Below, in pieces: positions 43,784 to 52,867 of a stretch of DNA of 64,000 bases (positions within the stretch are counted from its first letter, which is position 1; every line of letters starts with the position of its first letter). Where the stretch lies: the NCBI GenBank assembly GCA_964486925.1, contig CAZAOY010000001.1, positions 68,737 to 132,736 of the forward strand. Reading direction: 5' to 3'. This DNA is from CAZAOY01 sp964486925. Its GTDB lineage: Bacteria > Bacillota > Clostridia > Oscillospirales > Ruminococcaceae. Made by a program: the position numbers and the translations under genes. The notes under the pieces were generated by a model. That model worked only from the letters and a program-made list of their open reading frames with translations. It ran no database searches and had not been told where the DNA came from.

Positions 43784-45290
43784 ATATTAATGTTTCAGTG
43801 TCACTATCGGCGGAGTTTATCTCGTTTGTACAGCTTAGGGTGAACCAGAAGTTGCTACCCTGTCCTAGGGTACTAGATACCCCGAAGGATACATTATGGG
43901 CGGTTAGGATGGTCTTTACAATCGACAGTCCAAGCCCAGTACCTTTACCCCTGCTTACTGACGAGCGGTAGGGCTTGTAGTACCTATCCCAGATTAGGGT
44001 AATTACATTTGGGTCGATACCTACACCATGGTCGATAATCTCGACACGTACAAGCTGATCGGTGTCCTTAAGCAGATTAATTACCACCGTTTTATCTTCT
44101 CCAATATGGGCGATTGCGTTGTTAATTAGATTATACAGTACCTGCTCGATACGTGGTCTGTCCGCCCAGACTATAAGAGGGGAGGACTTGGGGATGTTAA
44201 GCTGTATGTTATATCCGTTACTCTGTCGGTATACCTCAAAACGGGAGGATACATTTCGTAGCATGGTAATTATACAAAAGCCTTCACACTCAAGCTTTTT
44301 TACCCCCGCTTGGAGTAGAGATAGATCCATAATATCCCCGACAAGCTCGCTTAGACGATCGGTTTCATCGACGATTATCTCCAGTTGGTGGTTTCGTGTT
44401 ACCTTGTCCTCGCCTGTGATATCCCGCATTAACTCTGCATACCCCTTAATCATGGTAAGGGGGGTCTTAAGGTCATGGGATACATTTGCGATAAGCTCAC
44501 GTTGCATGGTAGTGGTGGTTTTAATCTGCTCTACCATATAGTTAAAGCTTTTACCTAGCTGTGATATCTCGTCCTGCCCTGATACCGCCGCCTTTACGTT
44601 TAAATCCCCATTAGTTACTCTACCAAAGCTTGTGTTAAGCTGTTTTATCGGGCGGGTAATAAACATGGAAAGCACAAAGGAAACTATCGTTACCACCACT
44701 AAAACAATTAGAGATATAAAAAGCAGTTGAGAGGATATAATTGCTGTGGTTTCCTTTACAGGTGCTAGGGAAGCGGTGATTATTAGCAGATAGTTATAGC
44801 TCTTGTCCACCTCGTGGGTTCCTGCTACAAGGTATCCCACCGAGGAGCTATCATCCTTTGAGTCCTTAACTGTAAAGGTTTGTGTCCCTTCATTGTCATA
44901 GATCTGGCTTAGTATCCTCATCCTGTTTGTTTGATTTTGATGAAGGAAGCAGGAGTTAGATAACCCTTCGTTTCGGATTATTGGGACACCATTGCTGTTG
45001 CTTATCTCAATACACATGTTGTTCTTTAGTGCAAGCTCGTATAGATAGGAGGAAAGCTTTGAAAAGTCCTCGTCCTTAATCTGTGACCGCACATTTTCGA
45101 TAACACGTGCAACCTCGTCATGCTTTTTATTTAGGTACTGCTTTTCTAAAAGCACAACACCGAGGATATAGATAAGTAGTAGCGTAATTACAAGGGATAA
45201 CACCATAGCGCCCCAGATTCTAAACCTTATGGAGTGAAACGGCTTAACAAACCGCTGTATTGACAGCTTTTGACCTTTAAGCTTCATCAT
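43782..45290 (-). CDS. Sensor histidine kinase
   Basis: The 502-residue membrane kinase has helices near residues 28-48 and 190-212 flanking an extracytoplasmic sensor domain, a HAMP domain (TRPIKQLNTSFGRVTNGDLN), the phospho-acceptor box VSHDLKTPLT (His near 271), and ATP-binding motifs NLINNAI, DHGVGI and GKGTGLGLSIV. It is paired with the OmpR-type regulator whose 3' end it overlaps by 14 bases, so the two are translated together. The signal is unknown. Confidence 0.94.
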   Translation of the reverse strand: MMKLKGQKLSIQRFVKPFHSIRFRIWGAMVLSLVITLLLIYILGVVLLEKQYLNKKHDEVARVIENVRSQIKDEDFSKLSSYLYELALKNNMCIEISNSNGVPIIRNEGLSNSCFLHQNQTNRMRILSQIYDNEGTQTFTVKDSKDDSSSVGYLVAGTHEVDKSYNYLLIITASLAPVKETTAIISSQLLFISLIVLVVVTIVSFVLSMFITRPIKQLNTSFGRVTNGDLNVKAAVSGQDEISQLGKSFNYMVEQIKTTTTMQRELIANVSHDLKTPLTMIKGYAELMRDITGEDKVTRNHQLEIIVDETDRLSELVGDIMDLSLLQAGVKKLECEGFCIITMLRNVSSRFEVYRQSNGYNIQLNIPKSSPLIVWADRPRIEQVLYNLINNAIAHIGEDKTVVINLLKDTDQLVRVEIIDHGVGIDPNVITLIWDRYYKPYRSSVSRGKGTGLGLSIVKTILTAHNVSFGVSSTLGQGSNFWFTLSCTNEINSADSDTETLI

Positions 45291-45954
45291 ATCGATACCC
45301 TATACCCCATACCGTTTTAATCAGATCTCTATATGCTCCCAGACTGTTTCGTAACATCTTTACATGGGTATCAACCGTACGGGTGTCTGCTCCAAAGTTG
45401 TATCCCCAAAGATCCTTAAGTAGCTTTTCTCTTGTTAAAGCTATCCCCTTGTTTGCCACAAAATAGGCAAACAGCTCAAACTCCTTAGGGGTAAGCTCAC
45501 AAGGCTTGCCATCTACCGTCATACTATACGAGATAGGATTAAAGACAATCCCCTTGTGGCTATATATCTTTGTAGACGCTATACTGTCCTTACTTCCTAC
45601 ACGTTTTAGTATAACCTTTATCCGAGATAAAAGCTCACGTGGGCTAAAGGGTTTACTTACGTAATCATCCGCTCCAAGGTCAAACCCCATTATCTTATCG
45701 TACTCTTCATTCTTTGCGGTAAGCAGTATTATCGGAAGATCGGAGAACTCACGAATCCTTCGCATGGCGGTAATACCGTCCATCTTTGGCATCATAACGT
45801 CCATAACTATCATGTCAAATTCGTTAGAGCTAGCAAGGCTTACCGCTTGTGCTCCATCACTCGCTTCGGTAACGATGTGGTTATCAAACTCTAAATACTG
45901 CCGTACAAGATCTCTGATTAGTGGTTCATCATCCACTATTAGGATACTGCTCAT
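45277..45954 (-). CDS. OmpR-family response regulator
   Basis: The 225-residue protein has a receiver domain (ILIVDDEPLIRDLV, phospho-acceptor in VMDVMMPKMDG near residue 53, switch lysine in YVSKPFSP) and a winged-helix DNA-binding domain ending RTVDTHVKMLRNSLG and GIGYRYDEA. It forms a two-component pair with the overlapping kinase. AAGGAGGAAG precedes the ATG, 58 bases after the TtcA-like gene. Confidence 0.95.
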   Translation of the reverse strand: MSSILIVDDEPLIRDLVRQYLEFDNHIVTEASDGAQAVSLASSNEFDMIVMDVMMPKMDGITAMRRIREFSDLPIILLTAKNEEYDKIMGFDLGADDYVSKPFSPRELLSRIKVILKRVGSKDSIASTKIYSHKGIVFNPISYSMTVDGKPCELTPKEFELFAYFVANKGIALTREKLLKDLWGYNFGADTRTVDTHVKMLRNSLGAYRDLIKTVWGIGYRYDEA

Positions 45955-46012
45955 CCATCTTCCTCCTTAATATCTACAAACAACAGCTATAACAAGCTTA
46001 GCTATAGATAGC

Positions 46013-46750
46013 TTAGTTGTCCTCTGGCAGGCTAGGGTATCCCCATCCATCAACATCTCCACGCCGCATAGCGCCAAACAAACGATATGTAAAACCTTCA
46101 TCCTCTCGCTCACGTTTGGCAAGCCATTCCTTTGTCTTTGTTCGGTTGGTATAACCGTCCGCAGGGCACTCACTTTTAATGATAGGCAGGTTGTTCTTTA
46201 TCGCCGCCCTTCTAATATCCTTCTCGGGAGCGAACACAAGAGGTCGAATCAAGTGGATATCCTTTATCGACAGATAGCTTTTAGGTGAGAAGCAACCGAT
46301 ACGACCTTCATTAAAGAGATTCATAACAAAGGTTTCCACCGCATCATTATAATGGTGTCCTAGCGCTATCTTGTTGCAGTTTTGCAGCTTTGCCGCATCA
46401 TGAAGCGCCCCTCTTCGCATACGAGCGCATAGGCTACATGGGTTTTCTTCCTTTCGGATGTCAAATACAATCTCTCCGATATCGGTTAGCTGTATTACAT
46501 GCTTTACCCCTAACTCGTCACACATCCTTGTGACAGGGGAGTAGTCGGTAGTAACGCCCTTAAACCTCGGGTCGAGGGTAATGGCTATCACCTCATAGTC
46601 AATCCCGATAAACCGTTTTAACAGCGCTAGCCCCCTAACCATTACTACCGAATCTTTTCCGCCTGAAACCCCAACTGCTATCCTATCCCCGTTCTGGATT
46701 AGGTTAAACTCTTGTATCGCCTTTCTCATATATCCTAGAATCTTCTGCAT
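46013..46750 (-). CDS. TtcA-like PP-loop tRNA-thiolation ATPase
   Basis: The 245-residue protein has the PP-loop ATP pyrophosphatase motif GVSGGKDSVVM near residue 28, a CxxC pair NPCSLCARMRRGA near 103 and ALGHHYNDAVETFVMNL near 128. It matches the TtcA group, which adds sulfur to cytidine 32 of tRNA using a 4Fe-4S cluster; the remaining cluster cysteine is probably in KSECPADG near 193. Other members act on other tRNA positions, so the target is tentative. Confidence 0.82.
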   Translation of the reverse strand: MQKILGYMRKAIQEFNLIQNGDRIAVGVSGGKDSVVMVRGLALLKRFIGIDYEVIAITLDPRFKGVTTDYSPVTRMCDELGVKHVIQLTDIGEIVFDIRKEENPCSLCARMRRGALHDAAKLQNCNKIALGHHYNDAVETFVMNLFNEGRIGCFSPKSYLSIKDIHLIRPLVFAPEKDIRRAAIKNNLPIIKSECPADGYTNRTKTKEWLAKREREDEGFTYRLFGAMRRGDVDGWGYPSLPEDN

Positions 46751-46853
46751 TATAAGTATTGCCTTTCTTTTTTAGACTTTTCAACGCTAGTCTTCTTGTA
46801 AAATCTCTTAGCTATAGTACTTTTTGATGTTAGTCGAAAGTTTATCCCTACAA

Positions 46854-47798
46854 CTATCCTTTTAGCTTTACAACTGTGATCTGATCTTGAAGCTCATCAA
46901 TATCTGCCATTGAAATTGACTTTGTGCCCTCTGTCATAACTGCGGCAGTTCCACATCCTGCCGCTAGACGTATGGTATCAGCAGGTGAAAGCCCGCCTTG
47001 CAGTCCCGCAATAAACCCCGCAAGCGAGCTGTCACCCGCACCTACAGTGCACAAAACCTTAACCTTTGGCACATTAGCACGAAACATACTCAAGCCACTT
47101 TTATATACTAACCCCTTTGCACCTAAGCTAACGATAGCATGGTCTACATGCTCTGATAGCTCCTCAACACAGCGGATTAGCGCACTTTCACTGCGAAGGT
47201 TAATATTCATAATGCGTTTTAATTCATTAAAATTAGGTTTAATTATAAAGGGTTTTATCTGCTTGTAGTCAGAGAAATCTAAAAGGCTACTGTCTATTGC
47301 TACCGATACATTATCACTCTTTATCTTGGTGATAAATTTAACATAATCCTCTTTATCGGTGTTTAGTGGGATACTTCCCGCAAATACCACAAGTACCTTT
47401 TGATACGGTGTAAACTGCTTAACTATCCTAGCCAGAAGAGTGTCCCAGTCCTCATGCAAAACGGCGTCGCCATTTCGGTTTATCTTTACCTGTGCACCGT
47501 TTGGGAGTATCATGGTAAAGTTTTCTCTTGTAATGCCGTTAGTCTTTACAAAGCTTTGTTTTATCCTCTCCTCGCAAAGGAGCTCTACATACCTGTCATA
47601 GCTCTTTTCTCCGACAAAGCCTGTGGCAATGGAGTCATAACCTAGTACACTAAGCACCTTAGATACGTTAACACCCTTACCGCCCGAAAACACCTGCTCG
47701 TCCTCTACAGCGTTTGGCTCGTCATACACAAAGGAAGCAAGCTTTAATGTGATATCAAAGGCGGGGTTACAGGTTACCGTAATAATCTTGTCAAACAC
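46854..47798 (-). CDS. fruK: 1-phosphofructokinase/PfkB-family kinase
   Basis: The 314-residue sugar kinase has the PfkB signatures: TVTCNPAFDIT at residue 7, the QVFSGGKGVNVSKVL segment near 35 and the catalytic VGAGDSSLAGFIAG near 247 with the base aspartate. It resembles 1-phosphofructokinase (FruK) and tagatose-6-phosphate kinase (LacC), which phosphorylate a sugar phosphate to a bisphosphate. No fructose PTS or DeoR-type fruR is adjacent, so the FruK name is provisional. It lies 34 bases after cysS. Confidence 0.85.
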   Translation of the reverse strand: MFDKIITVTCNPAFDITLKLASFVYDEPNAVEDEQVFSGGKGVNVSKVLSVLGYDSIATGFVGEKSYDRYVELLCEERIKQSFVKTNGITRENFTMILPNGAQVKINRNGDAVLHEDWDTLLARIVKQFTPYQKVLVVFAGSIPLNTDKEDYVKFITKIKSDNVSVAIDSSLLDFSDYKQIKPFIIKPNFNELKRIMNINLRSESALIRCVEELSEHVDHAIVSLGAKGLVYKSGLSMFRANVPKVKVLCTVGAGDSSLAGFIAGLQGGLSPADTIRLAAGCGTAAVMTEGTKSISMADIDELQDQITVVKLKG

Positions 47799-47832
47799 AA
47801 CATCACCTCTTTTCAGTATGATATAATCATAA

Positions 47833-49224
47833 CTATCCTAGTTTTGTAATCTTTACACCCTGCCTTGTTTCCTCTACCATATAACCAAGAGTAACTATCC
47901 TATCTCTTATCTCATCGGCTAGTGCAAAGTTTTTATCCTTACGTGCATTCTTTCTCTCTTCAACAAGGTCTAGTATCTCCTGTGGAATACTCTCTTCTTT
48001 TACTTCGTATAGGATACCTAGAATATCGGTTAGCTCGTTAATAGCAGTAAGCAGGGATTTGTAGTATCCTTTGCCAGATCCTTTTTTTACCGCTATGTTA
48101 GCTTCTCGAACAAGCTCGAATACATATGAAAGCGCATCCGCTGTGTTAAGGTCATCCTCCATTGCCTGCATAAATTTATCCTTGTAGCTGTCGATACTGT
48201 TTTGTTGCTCCTCGGTAATCTCGCCTTCCGGAGAATTGGAGATAGAGAAGGTTAACATCTCTTTACAGTTGTTAATCCGCTCTAAAGAGGATTTGCACTG
48301 GGTTATAACCTCATCTGTATAGTTAATCGGACTACGGTAGTGAGCGGCAATCATCATATAACGCACGGTATCATAGCCGTATTTGTTTGCTACCTCTCTT
48401 GTAATAAAGAAGTTGTTTAGAGATTTTGACATCTTTTTGTTATCAACGTTGATATATCCGTTATGCATCCAGTAGTTTGCTAGCGGCTCGCTGTTAGCAC
48501 ATTCGCTCTGGGCAATCTCGTTTTCGTGATGAGGGAAGATAAGATCCTGTCCTCCACAGTGGATGTCTATGGTGTTTCCAAGGATGGTCTTTGACATAGC
48601 CGAACATTCTATATGCCAACCAGGGCGACCCTCACCCCATGGGGAAGGCCAGCTAGGCTCACCCTGCTTTGCCTTCTTCCACAATGCAAAGTCAACAGGA
48701 CTCTCCTTTTGGTCGCTTACATCAACTCTAGCCCCCGCCTCCAGATCCTCTAGCGGCATACGTGATAACTTACCGTACTCCTTAAAGCTGTGTGCCCTAA
48801 AGTAAACATCACCATTAGATTCGTAAGCATTACCCTTATTTATTAGGGTGATTATTACATCGATAATGTTATCGATATTTTCAGTTACCTTAGGATAGAA
48901 GGTCGCATCCTTTACGTTTAATCCCTTTGCGTCGGTTTGATACTCGGCTATATATCTTTTGGCAACCTCATCAGCGGTAGAGCCTTCTTCATTGGCTTTT
49001 TTTATTATCTTATCGTCTACGTCGGTAAAGTTTTGTACAAAGGTTACCTTAAGCCCTTTATACTCCATATATCTCCTTAATGTATCGAATACACATAATG
49101 GTCTTGCGTTACCAATATGCATAAAGTTGTATACCGTAGGGCCGCACTGGTATATCTTTACCTCACCTTGTTTAATTGGGATAAACTCCTGTTTTTCTCT
49201 AGTAAGGGTGTTATAGATTTTCAT
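47833..49224 (-). CDS. cysS: Cysteinyl-tRNA synthetase
   Basis: The 463-residue class I synthetase charges tRNA-Cys. It shows the HIGH motif as FMHIGNARP near 35, zinc-binding residues including CGPTVY near 27 and HIECSAM near 205, and KMSKS as NKKMSKSLNN near 265. GGAAAGGAATG precedes the ATG. It is transcribed 25 bases behind cysE under the Cys T-box. Confidence 0.97.
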   Translation of the reverse strand: MKIYNTLTREKQEFIPIKQGEVKIYQCGPTVYNFMHIGNARPLCVFDTLRRYMEYKGLKVTFVQNFTDVDDKIIKKANEEGSTADEVAKRYIAEYQTDAKGLNVKDATFYPKVTENIDNIIDVIITLINKGNAYESNGDVYFRAHSFKEYGKLSRMPLEDLEAGARVDVSDQKESPVDFALWKKAKQGEPSWPSPWGEGRPGWHIECSAMSKTILGNTIDIHCGGQDLIFPHHENEIAQSECANSEPLANYWMHNGYINVDNKKMSKSLNNFFITREVANKYGYDTVRYMMIAAHYRSPINYTDEVITQCKSSLERINNCKEMLTFSISNSPEGEITEEQQNSIDSYKDKFMQAMEDDLNTADALSYVFELVREANIAVKKGSGKGYYKSLLTAINELTDILGILYEVKEESIPQEILDLVEERKNARKDKNFALADEIRDRIVTLGYMVEETRQGVKITKLG

Positions 49225-49249
49225 TTTAATATCATTCCTTTCCGTACTT

Positions 49250-49942
49250 CTATTGCTCCGTATAGTCTATCGACCGTTCATTACAGTTAAAGCAGTCCTC
49301 GGAGCTTACCTCTTGGTTACATAGCGATAAAGACTTCTCTAGCTGTGTTATCCTAAGCTCCAGCCTGCATAGCTGTTGTGCAACCGGGTCTGGGATATGT
49401 ATCTGGTCAAGGTCAACGCATTTAATGCCGTTTACCTTTACAATCCTTGCGGGCGAACCTACAGCGGTGCTGTTGTCGGGGATGGCTTCTAGCACCACTG
49501 AATTTGCGGCGATCCTTACGTTGTTTCCCACTTTAAATGGGCCTAGCACCTTAGAGCCTGCCCCAACCATAACCCCGTTGCCAAGGGTTGGGTGGCGTTT
49601 ACCGCAGTCTTTACCCGTTCCACCAAGGGTCACGCCTTGATAGATGGTACAGTCGTCGCCAACCTCCGCCGTCTCTCCGATAACAACCCCAGCACCGTGG
49701 TCGATAAGCAACCCTCTGCCAATCTTAGCTCCAGGGTGGATCTCTATCCCTGTAAAGAATCTGCCTAGCTGACAGAACATCCTCGCTAGAAAATAAAGGT
49801 TTCTTATGTAAAACCAGTGAGAGATACGATACCAGATAACCGCCTGTACCCCAGGATAGAGTAGCAATACCTCGATAGTGCTCTTAGCCGCAGGGTCACG
49901 ACGTCTTATTGATTTAACATCCTGCATTAGTCGTTTAAACAT
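49250..49942 (-). CDS. cysE: Serine O-acetyltransferase
   Basis: The 230-residue enzyme makes O-acetylserine, the precursor of cysteine. It has the alpha-helical N-terminal domain and a left-handed beta-helix with EIHPGAKIGRGLLIDHGAGVVIGE near 95 and the catalytic histidines, then QGVTLGGTGKDCGKRHPTLGN. ATG 49942 follows GGGGG at eight bases and is preferred over a start at 49975 that would lie in the T-box terminator. First gene of the cysE-cysS operon. Confidence 0.96.
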   Translation of the reverse strand: MFKRLMQDVKSIRRRDPAAKSTIEVLLLYPGVQAVIWYRISHWFYIRNLYFLARMFCQLGRFFTGIEIHPGAKIGRGLLIDHGAGVVIGETAEVGDDCTIYQGVTLGGTGKDCGKRHPTLGNGVMVGAGSKVLGPFKVGNNVRIAANSVVLEAIPDNSTAVGSPARIVKVNGIKCVDLDQIHIPDPVAQQLCRLELRITQLEKSLSLCNQEVSSEDCFNCNERSIDYTEQ

Positions 49943-49963
49943 AGACAATTCCCCCATTACATA

Positions 49964-50262
49964 ACGTAAAAACAAAAATACGCCATCTATCCTACAATTG
50001 TATGACAGAAGGCGTTAATACGCGGTTCCACTTCCATTTATCGCTTGAGTAACGTTATCTTGTTAACGTTACTTGATACCACATAACGGTGGCTAACCGA
50101 AGGATCATACTTTTGAAATCCTGTAAACACAAGCTTTCTGTTCAGATCCTTTACTATAGGTGCATTTCCCACTATATTTCGGTTAAACCGCTTTCAGCCA
50201 TGTATATACAAGGCGGTTATTCTCTGTAAACGAACAGATAGGGTACTTCTCCTAATCATTGC
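49964..50262 (-). promoter_or_regulatory. T-box riboswitch, cysteine specifier
   Basis: The minus-strand leader of cysE has the T-box parts in order: stem I start AGGAGAAGTA near 50252, a GAAATGCACC specifier loop with codon TGC (50164-50162, Cys), the T-box sequence TGGAACCGCG (50030-50021) that pairs with the acceptor end of uncharged tRNA, and a terminator ACGCC/GGCGT (50015-49980) followed by ATTTTTGTTTTT. Uncharged tRNA-Cys should prevent termination and turn on cysE and cysS. Its promoter probably lies in the 3' end of pgsA. Confidence 0.93.
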
Positions 50263-50270
50263 TTTTAAAT

Positions 50271-50840
50271 CTATTTAGTTTTTGTAATATAATGCATGTT
50301 TTTCATTAGATAAGACCCGCCTGACAGCACAGTGATAAATGCCGCAATCCACATTAAAACATTGCTGAATATGGTAATATCCATAACCTCTGGGATTAAT
50401 CCTAGGTTGGATAACCCAAGAGCCAACAGTATGGTAGTAATAGATACCATCTGGATAACGGTTTTAATCTTTGCCAGATTATCGGCGGCAATTACCGTTC
50501 CATCACTTGATAACGCAACAAGCCGTAGTGACGTTACGATAAACTCTCTTGCTATAATGATAATTACAACAATAGCGTTTGCCAGTGACATATCAACAAA
50601 ACATATCAGCACACTTACCACCAAAACCTTGTCGGCTAGGGGATCTAAAAACTTTCCAAAGGTGGTAACTTGGTTGTATTTCCTCGCCAGATATCCGTCA
50701 AGTAGGTCGGTAAGTGAGGCAACGATAAAGATTACAAAGGCATAAAGGTAGTTGTAGGGTATCTCCTTAATTAAAAAGAACACAAGAAATACCGGGACAA
50801 GTAAAAACCTTAATACTGTAAGCTTGTTTGGTGTATTCAA
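50271..50840 (-). CDS. pgsA: CDP-diacylglycerol-glycerol-3-phosphate 3-phosphatidyltransferase
   Basis: The 189-residue membrane enzyme makes phosphatidylglycerol phosphate. It has about five helices and the CDP-alcohol phosphotransferase signature DGxxAR(8)GxxxDxxxD, seen as DGYLARKY followed by GKFLDPLADK near residue 48-70. Gene order recA-recX-rimO-pgsA is on one strand with short gaps, so it is likely the last gene of that transcript. GCGAGGTGAT precedes the ATG. Confidence 0.95.
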   Translation of the reverse strand: MNTPNKLTVLRFLLVPVFLVFFLIKEIPYNYLYAFVIFIVASLTDLLDGYLARKYNQVTTFGKFLDPLADKVLVVSVLICFVDMSLANAIVVIIIIAREFIVTSLRLVALSSDGTVIAADNLAKIKTVIQMVSITTILLALGLSNLGLIPEVMDITIFSNVLMWIAAFITVLSGGSYLMKNMHYITKTK

Positions 50841-50880
50841 TCTATCACCTCGCTTTAAATTTTATCCTCTTTTGTATAAA

Positions 50881-52212
50881 CTATAGGGTAGAAATCTCCC
50901 CTACTAAGTCATATTCTAAAGTGTCGGTAATTAGAACTGTTACAAAATCTCCCATTGTATGCGGAGTTTTGCTTGTGAAAAACACCTTTCCGTCGATATC
51001 AGGTGCGTCATAACAGCTTCTGCCAAAGTAACATTCTCCGTATTTGTCATACCCTTCTACAATAACCGTCACATTCTTGTTAAGCATAGCGTTATTATAG
51101 TCTTGCACAATTCGGTACTGTTCATTCATAATACTTTCAGCACGAATGTTTTTAACCTCATCTTCAATCTGTCCGTCCATTAAAGCCGCCTTTGTATCCT
51201 CTTCCGCGGAATAGGAGAAACAACCCAGATGGTTAAATTTAGTTTCCTTTACAAACTCTGCAAGCTCCTCAAACTGTTCTTGTGTTTCTCCAGGAAACCC
51301 GGTAATAAGCGTTGTGCGGATAGAGATGTTTTTTATCCTATCCCTTAGCTTTTGGATAACCTCAGTAATCATCGCCTTATCACCTCTACGGTTCATGCGG
51401 GAGAGTATGGTATCATTACAGTGTTGTATCGGCATATCGATATACTTTACAACCTTATCTTCTCTTGCCATCACCTCGATAAGCTCATCGGTAATCTTGT
51501 CAGGGTAGCAGTACAACACCCTAATCCACTCGATACCGTTTATGCGAGCAAGCTTTTCTAAAAGTGGTGCTAGCGAAAGCTTTCCGTATAGATCCTCACC
51601 ATATCGTGTGGTGTCCTGCGCTACCAGTACAATCTCTTTAACACCCTGTTTAGAAAGCCAGATAACCTCTTTTTCGATAGCTTCCATGGTGCGGCTTCTA
51701 AATCTTCCGCGGATTAACGGTATGGCACAGTAGGTGCAGAAGTTATCACACCCTTCTGCTATCTTAACGTATGCATAGTAGGGTAGAGTTGTTAACACTC
51801 TATCACCGTCGATGTCAAGCTCTTCCTTCTTAGCCATGTAGGTGTCGTTCTTACCCTCATATGCTTTGCGTACCGCCTTAGCGATATCCTTGTTAGAACC
51901 AATCCCGACTACCACATTAACCTCGGGCATTGTATCGGCAATCTCCTGCTGATACCTCTGTGCCAAACAGCCGGTAACCACTATACCTTTTATCCTGCCC
52001 TCGCTCTTAAGCTTGCCTAATTCTATAATATTTTCAATAGCTTCTTCCTTTGCAGACTGGATAAACCCGCAGGTGTTGACAATAACAACATCCTTCTCCT
52101 TGTCCTCATGAACAAGGGTCATCCCGCTTTTTTTCAAAGTGAAAAGCATACACTCTGCATCCACCTGATTTTTACTGCAACCTAAAGAAACCATAGAAAC
52201 CCTAATCGCCAT
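50881..52212 (-). CDS. rimO: Ribosomal protein S12 methylthiotransferase RimO
   Basis: The 443-residue radical-SAM enzyme adds a methylthio group to an aspartate of ribosomal protein S12. Parts: UPF0004 domain starting MVSLGCSKNQVDAE with three cluster cysteines, radical SAM motif CDNFCTYC (CxxxCxxC) near 155, and a C-terminal TRAM domain. ATG 52212 with AAAGGG upstream matches the usual start; a longer start would reach into recX. Confidence 0.95.
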   Translation of the reverse strand: MAIRVSMVSLGCSKNQVDAECMLFTLKKSGMTLVHEDKEKDVVIVNTCGFIQSAKEEAIENIIELGKLKSEGRIKGIVVTGCLAQRYQQEIADTMPEVNVVVGIGSNKDIAKAVRKAYEGKNDTYMAKKEELDIDGDRVLTTLPYYAYVKIAEGCDNFCTYCAIPLIRGRFRSRTMEAIEKEVIWLSKQGVKEIVLVAQDTTRYGEDLYGKLSLAPLLEKLARINGIEWIRVLYCYPDKITDELIEVMAREDKVVKYIDMPIQHCNDTILSRMNRRGDKAMITEVIQKLRDRIKNISIRTTLITGFPGETQEQFEELAEFVKETKFNHLGCFSYSAEEDTKAALMDGQIEDEVKNIRAESIMNEQYRIVQDYNNAMLNKNVTVIVEGYDKYGECYFGRSCYDAPDIDGKVFFTSKTPHTMGDFVTVLITDTLEYDLVGEISTL

Positions 52213-52240
52213 TAATAATTCCCTTTCTATAGTATAACTG

Positions 52241-52867
52241 CTAGTTATACTCATCATACCCATCGGTATAGCGCTGTATTGCGGTCTTGATGTCGGAATA
52301 GTTGTATCCTAGTCTTGCCAGAGCCGCTATAACCTTTTGGTTTTGCTTGTAGTCCCCAAGCTTGTTGATATATTTCTTCTCGATAATTGAGGTGATATTC
52401 TCCACTAAATCTACATCTACCTCTGATAAAGCTGTCCTAGCAAGCTCTAAAGAGATACCTTTTTGTCTAATATAGTAGACAGCCTTGGTATGCCCCCATT
52501 TTTTCTGGTTTAAGCAGTAGCGGGCAAGCTTTTCAGCATACCTTTCATCATCCAAATACCCGAGCTCCACAAGCTTTTGTACGGTTTGCTCCACCGCCTG
52601 CTCCATAAAGTCGGCGGATAGCTTATCCCGCATCTGGCTACAGCTGTAGTCCTTTATCCCAAGCAGATACATCGCCCTAGCTTTTGCCTGTCGCACATGC
52701 TCTGCCAGCACAAGCTGTTCAAGCTGGTCTATCGACCACTCACTGCCTGCCTTTATCTTGTTAAAGTAGATTACCTCTACATCCACACAGAATGACCTTC
52801 CGTCATCCAGATACAGTCGGTATAGAGTGCCCTTCTCCCGTTCTATCTGGGTAATGGTAATGCTCAT
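52241..52867 (-). CDS. recX: Recombination regulator RecX
   Basis: The 208-residue helical protein has three RecX repeats, with typical segments ARAMYLLGIKDYSCSQMRDKL near 63 and LVELGYLDDERYAEKLARYC near 98. RecX binds RecA filaments and modulates recombinase activity. Its ATG overlaps the recA stop (ATGA), so the two are translationally coupled. Confidence 0.93.
   Translation of the reverse strand: MSITITQIEREKGTLYRLYLDDGRSFCVDVEVIYFNKIKAGSEWSIDQLEQLVLAEHVRQAKARAMYLLGIKDYSCSQMRDKLSADFMEQAVEQTVQKLVELGYLDDERYAEKLARYCLNQKKWGHTKAVYYIRQKGISLELARTALSEVDVDLVENITSIIEKKYINKLGDYKQNQKVIAALARLGYNYSDIKTAIQRYTDGYDEYN

Noticed and set aside
50332..50745. 137-residue plus-strand ORF opposite pgsA
   Set aside because: Shadow of the hydrophobic pgsA helices; no start signal.
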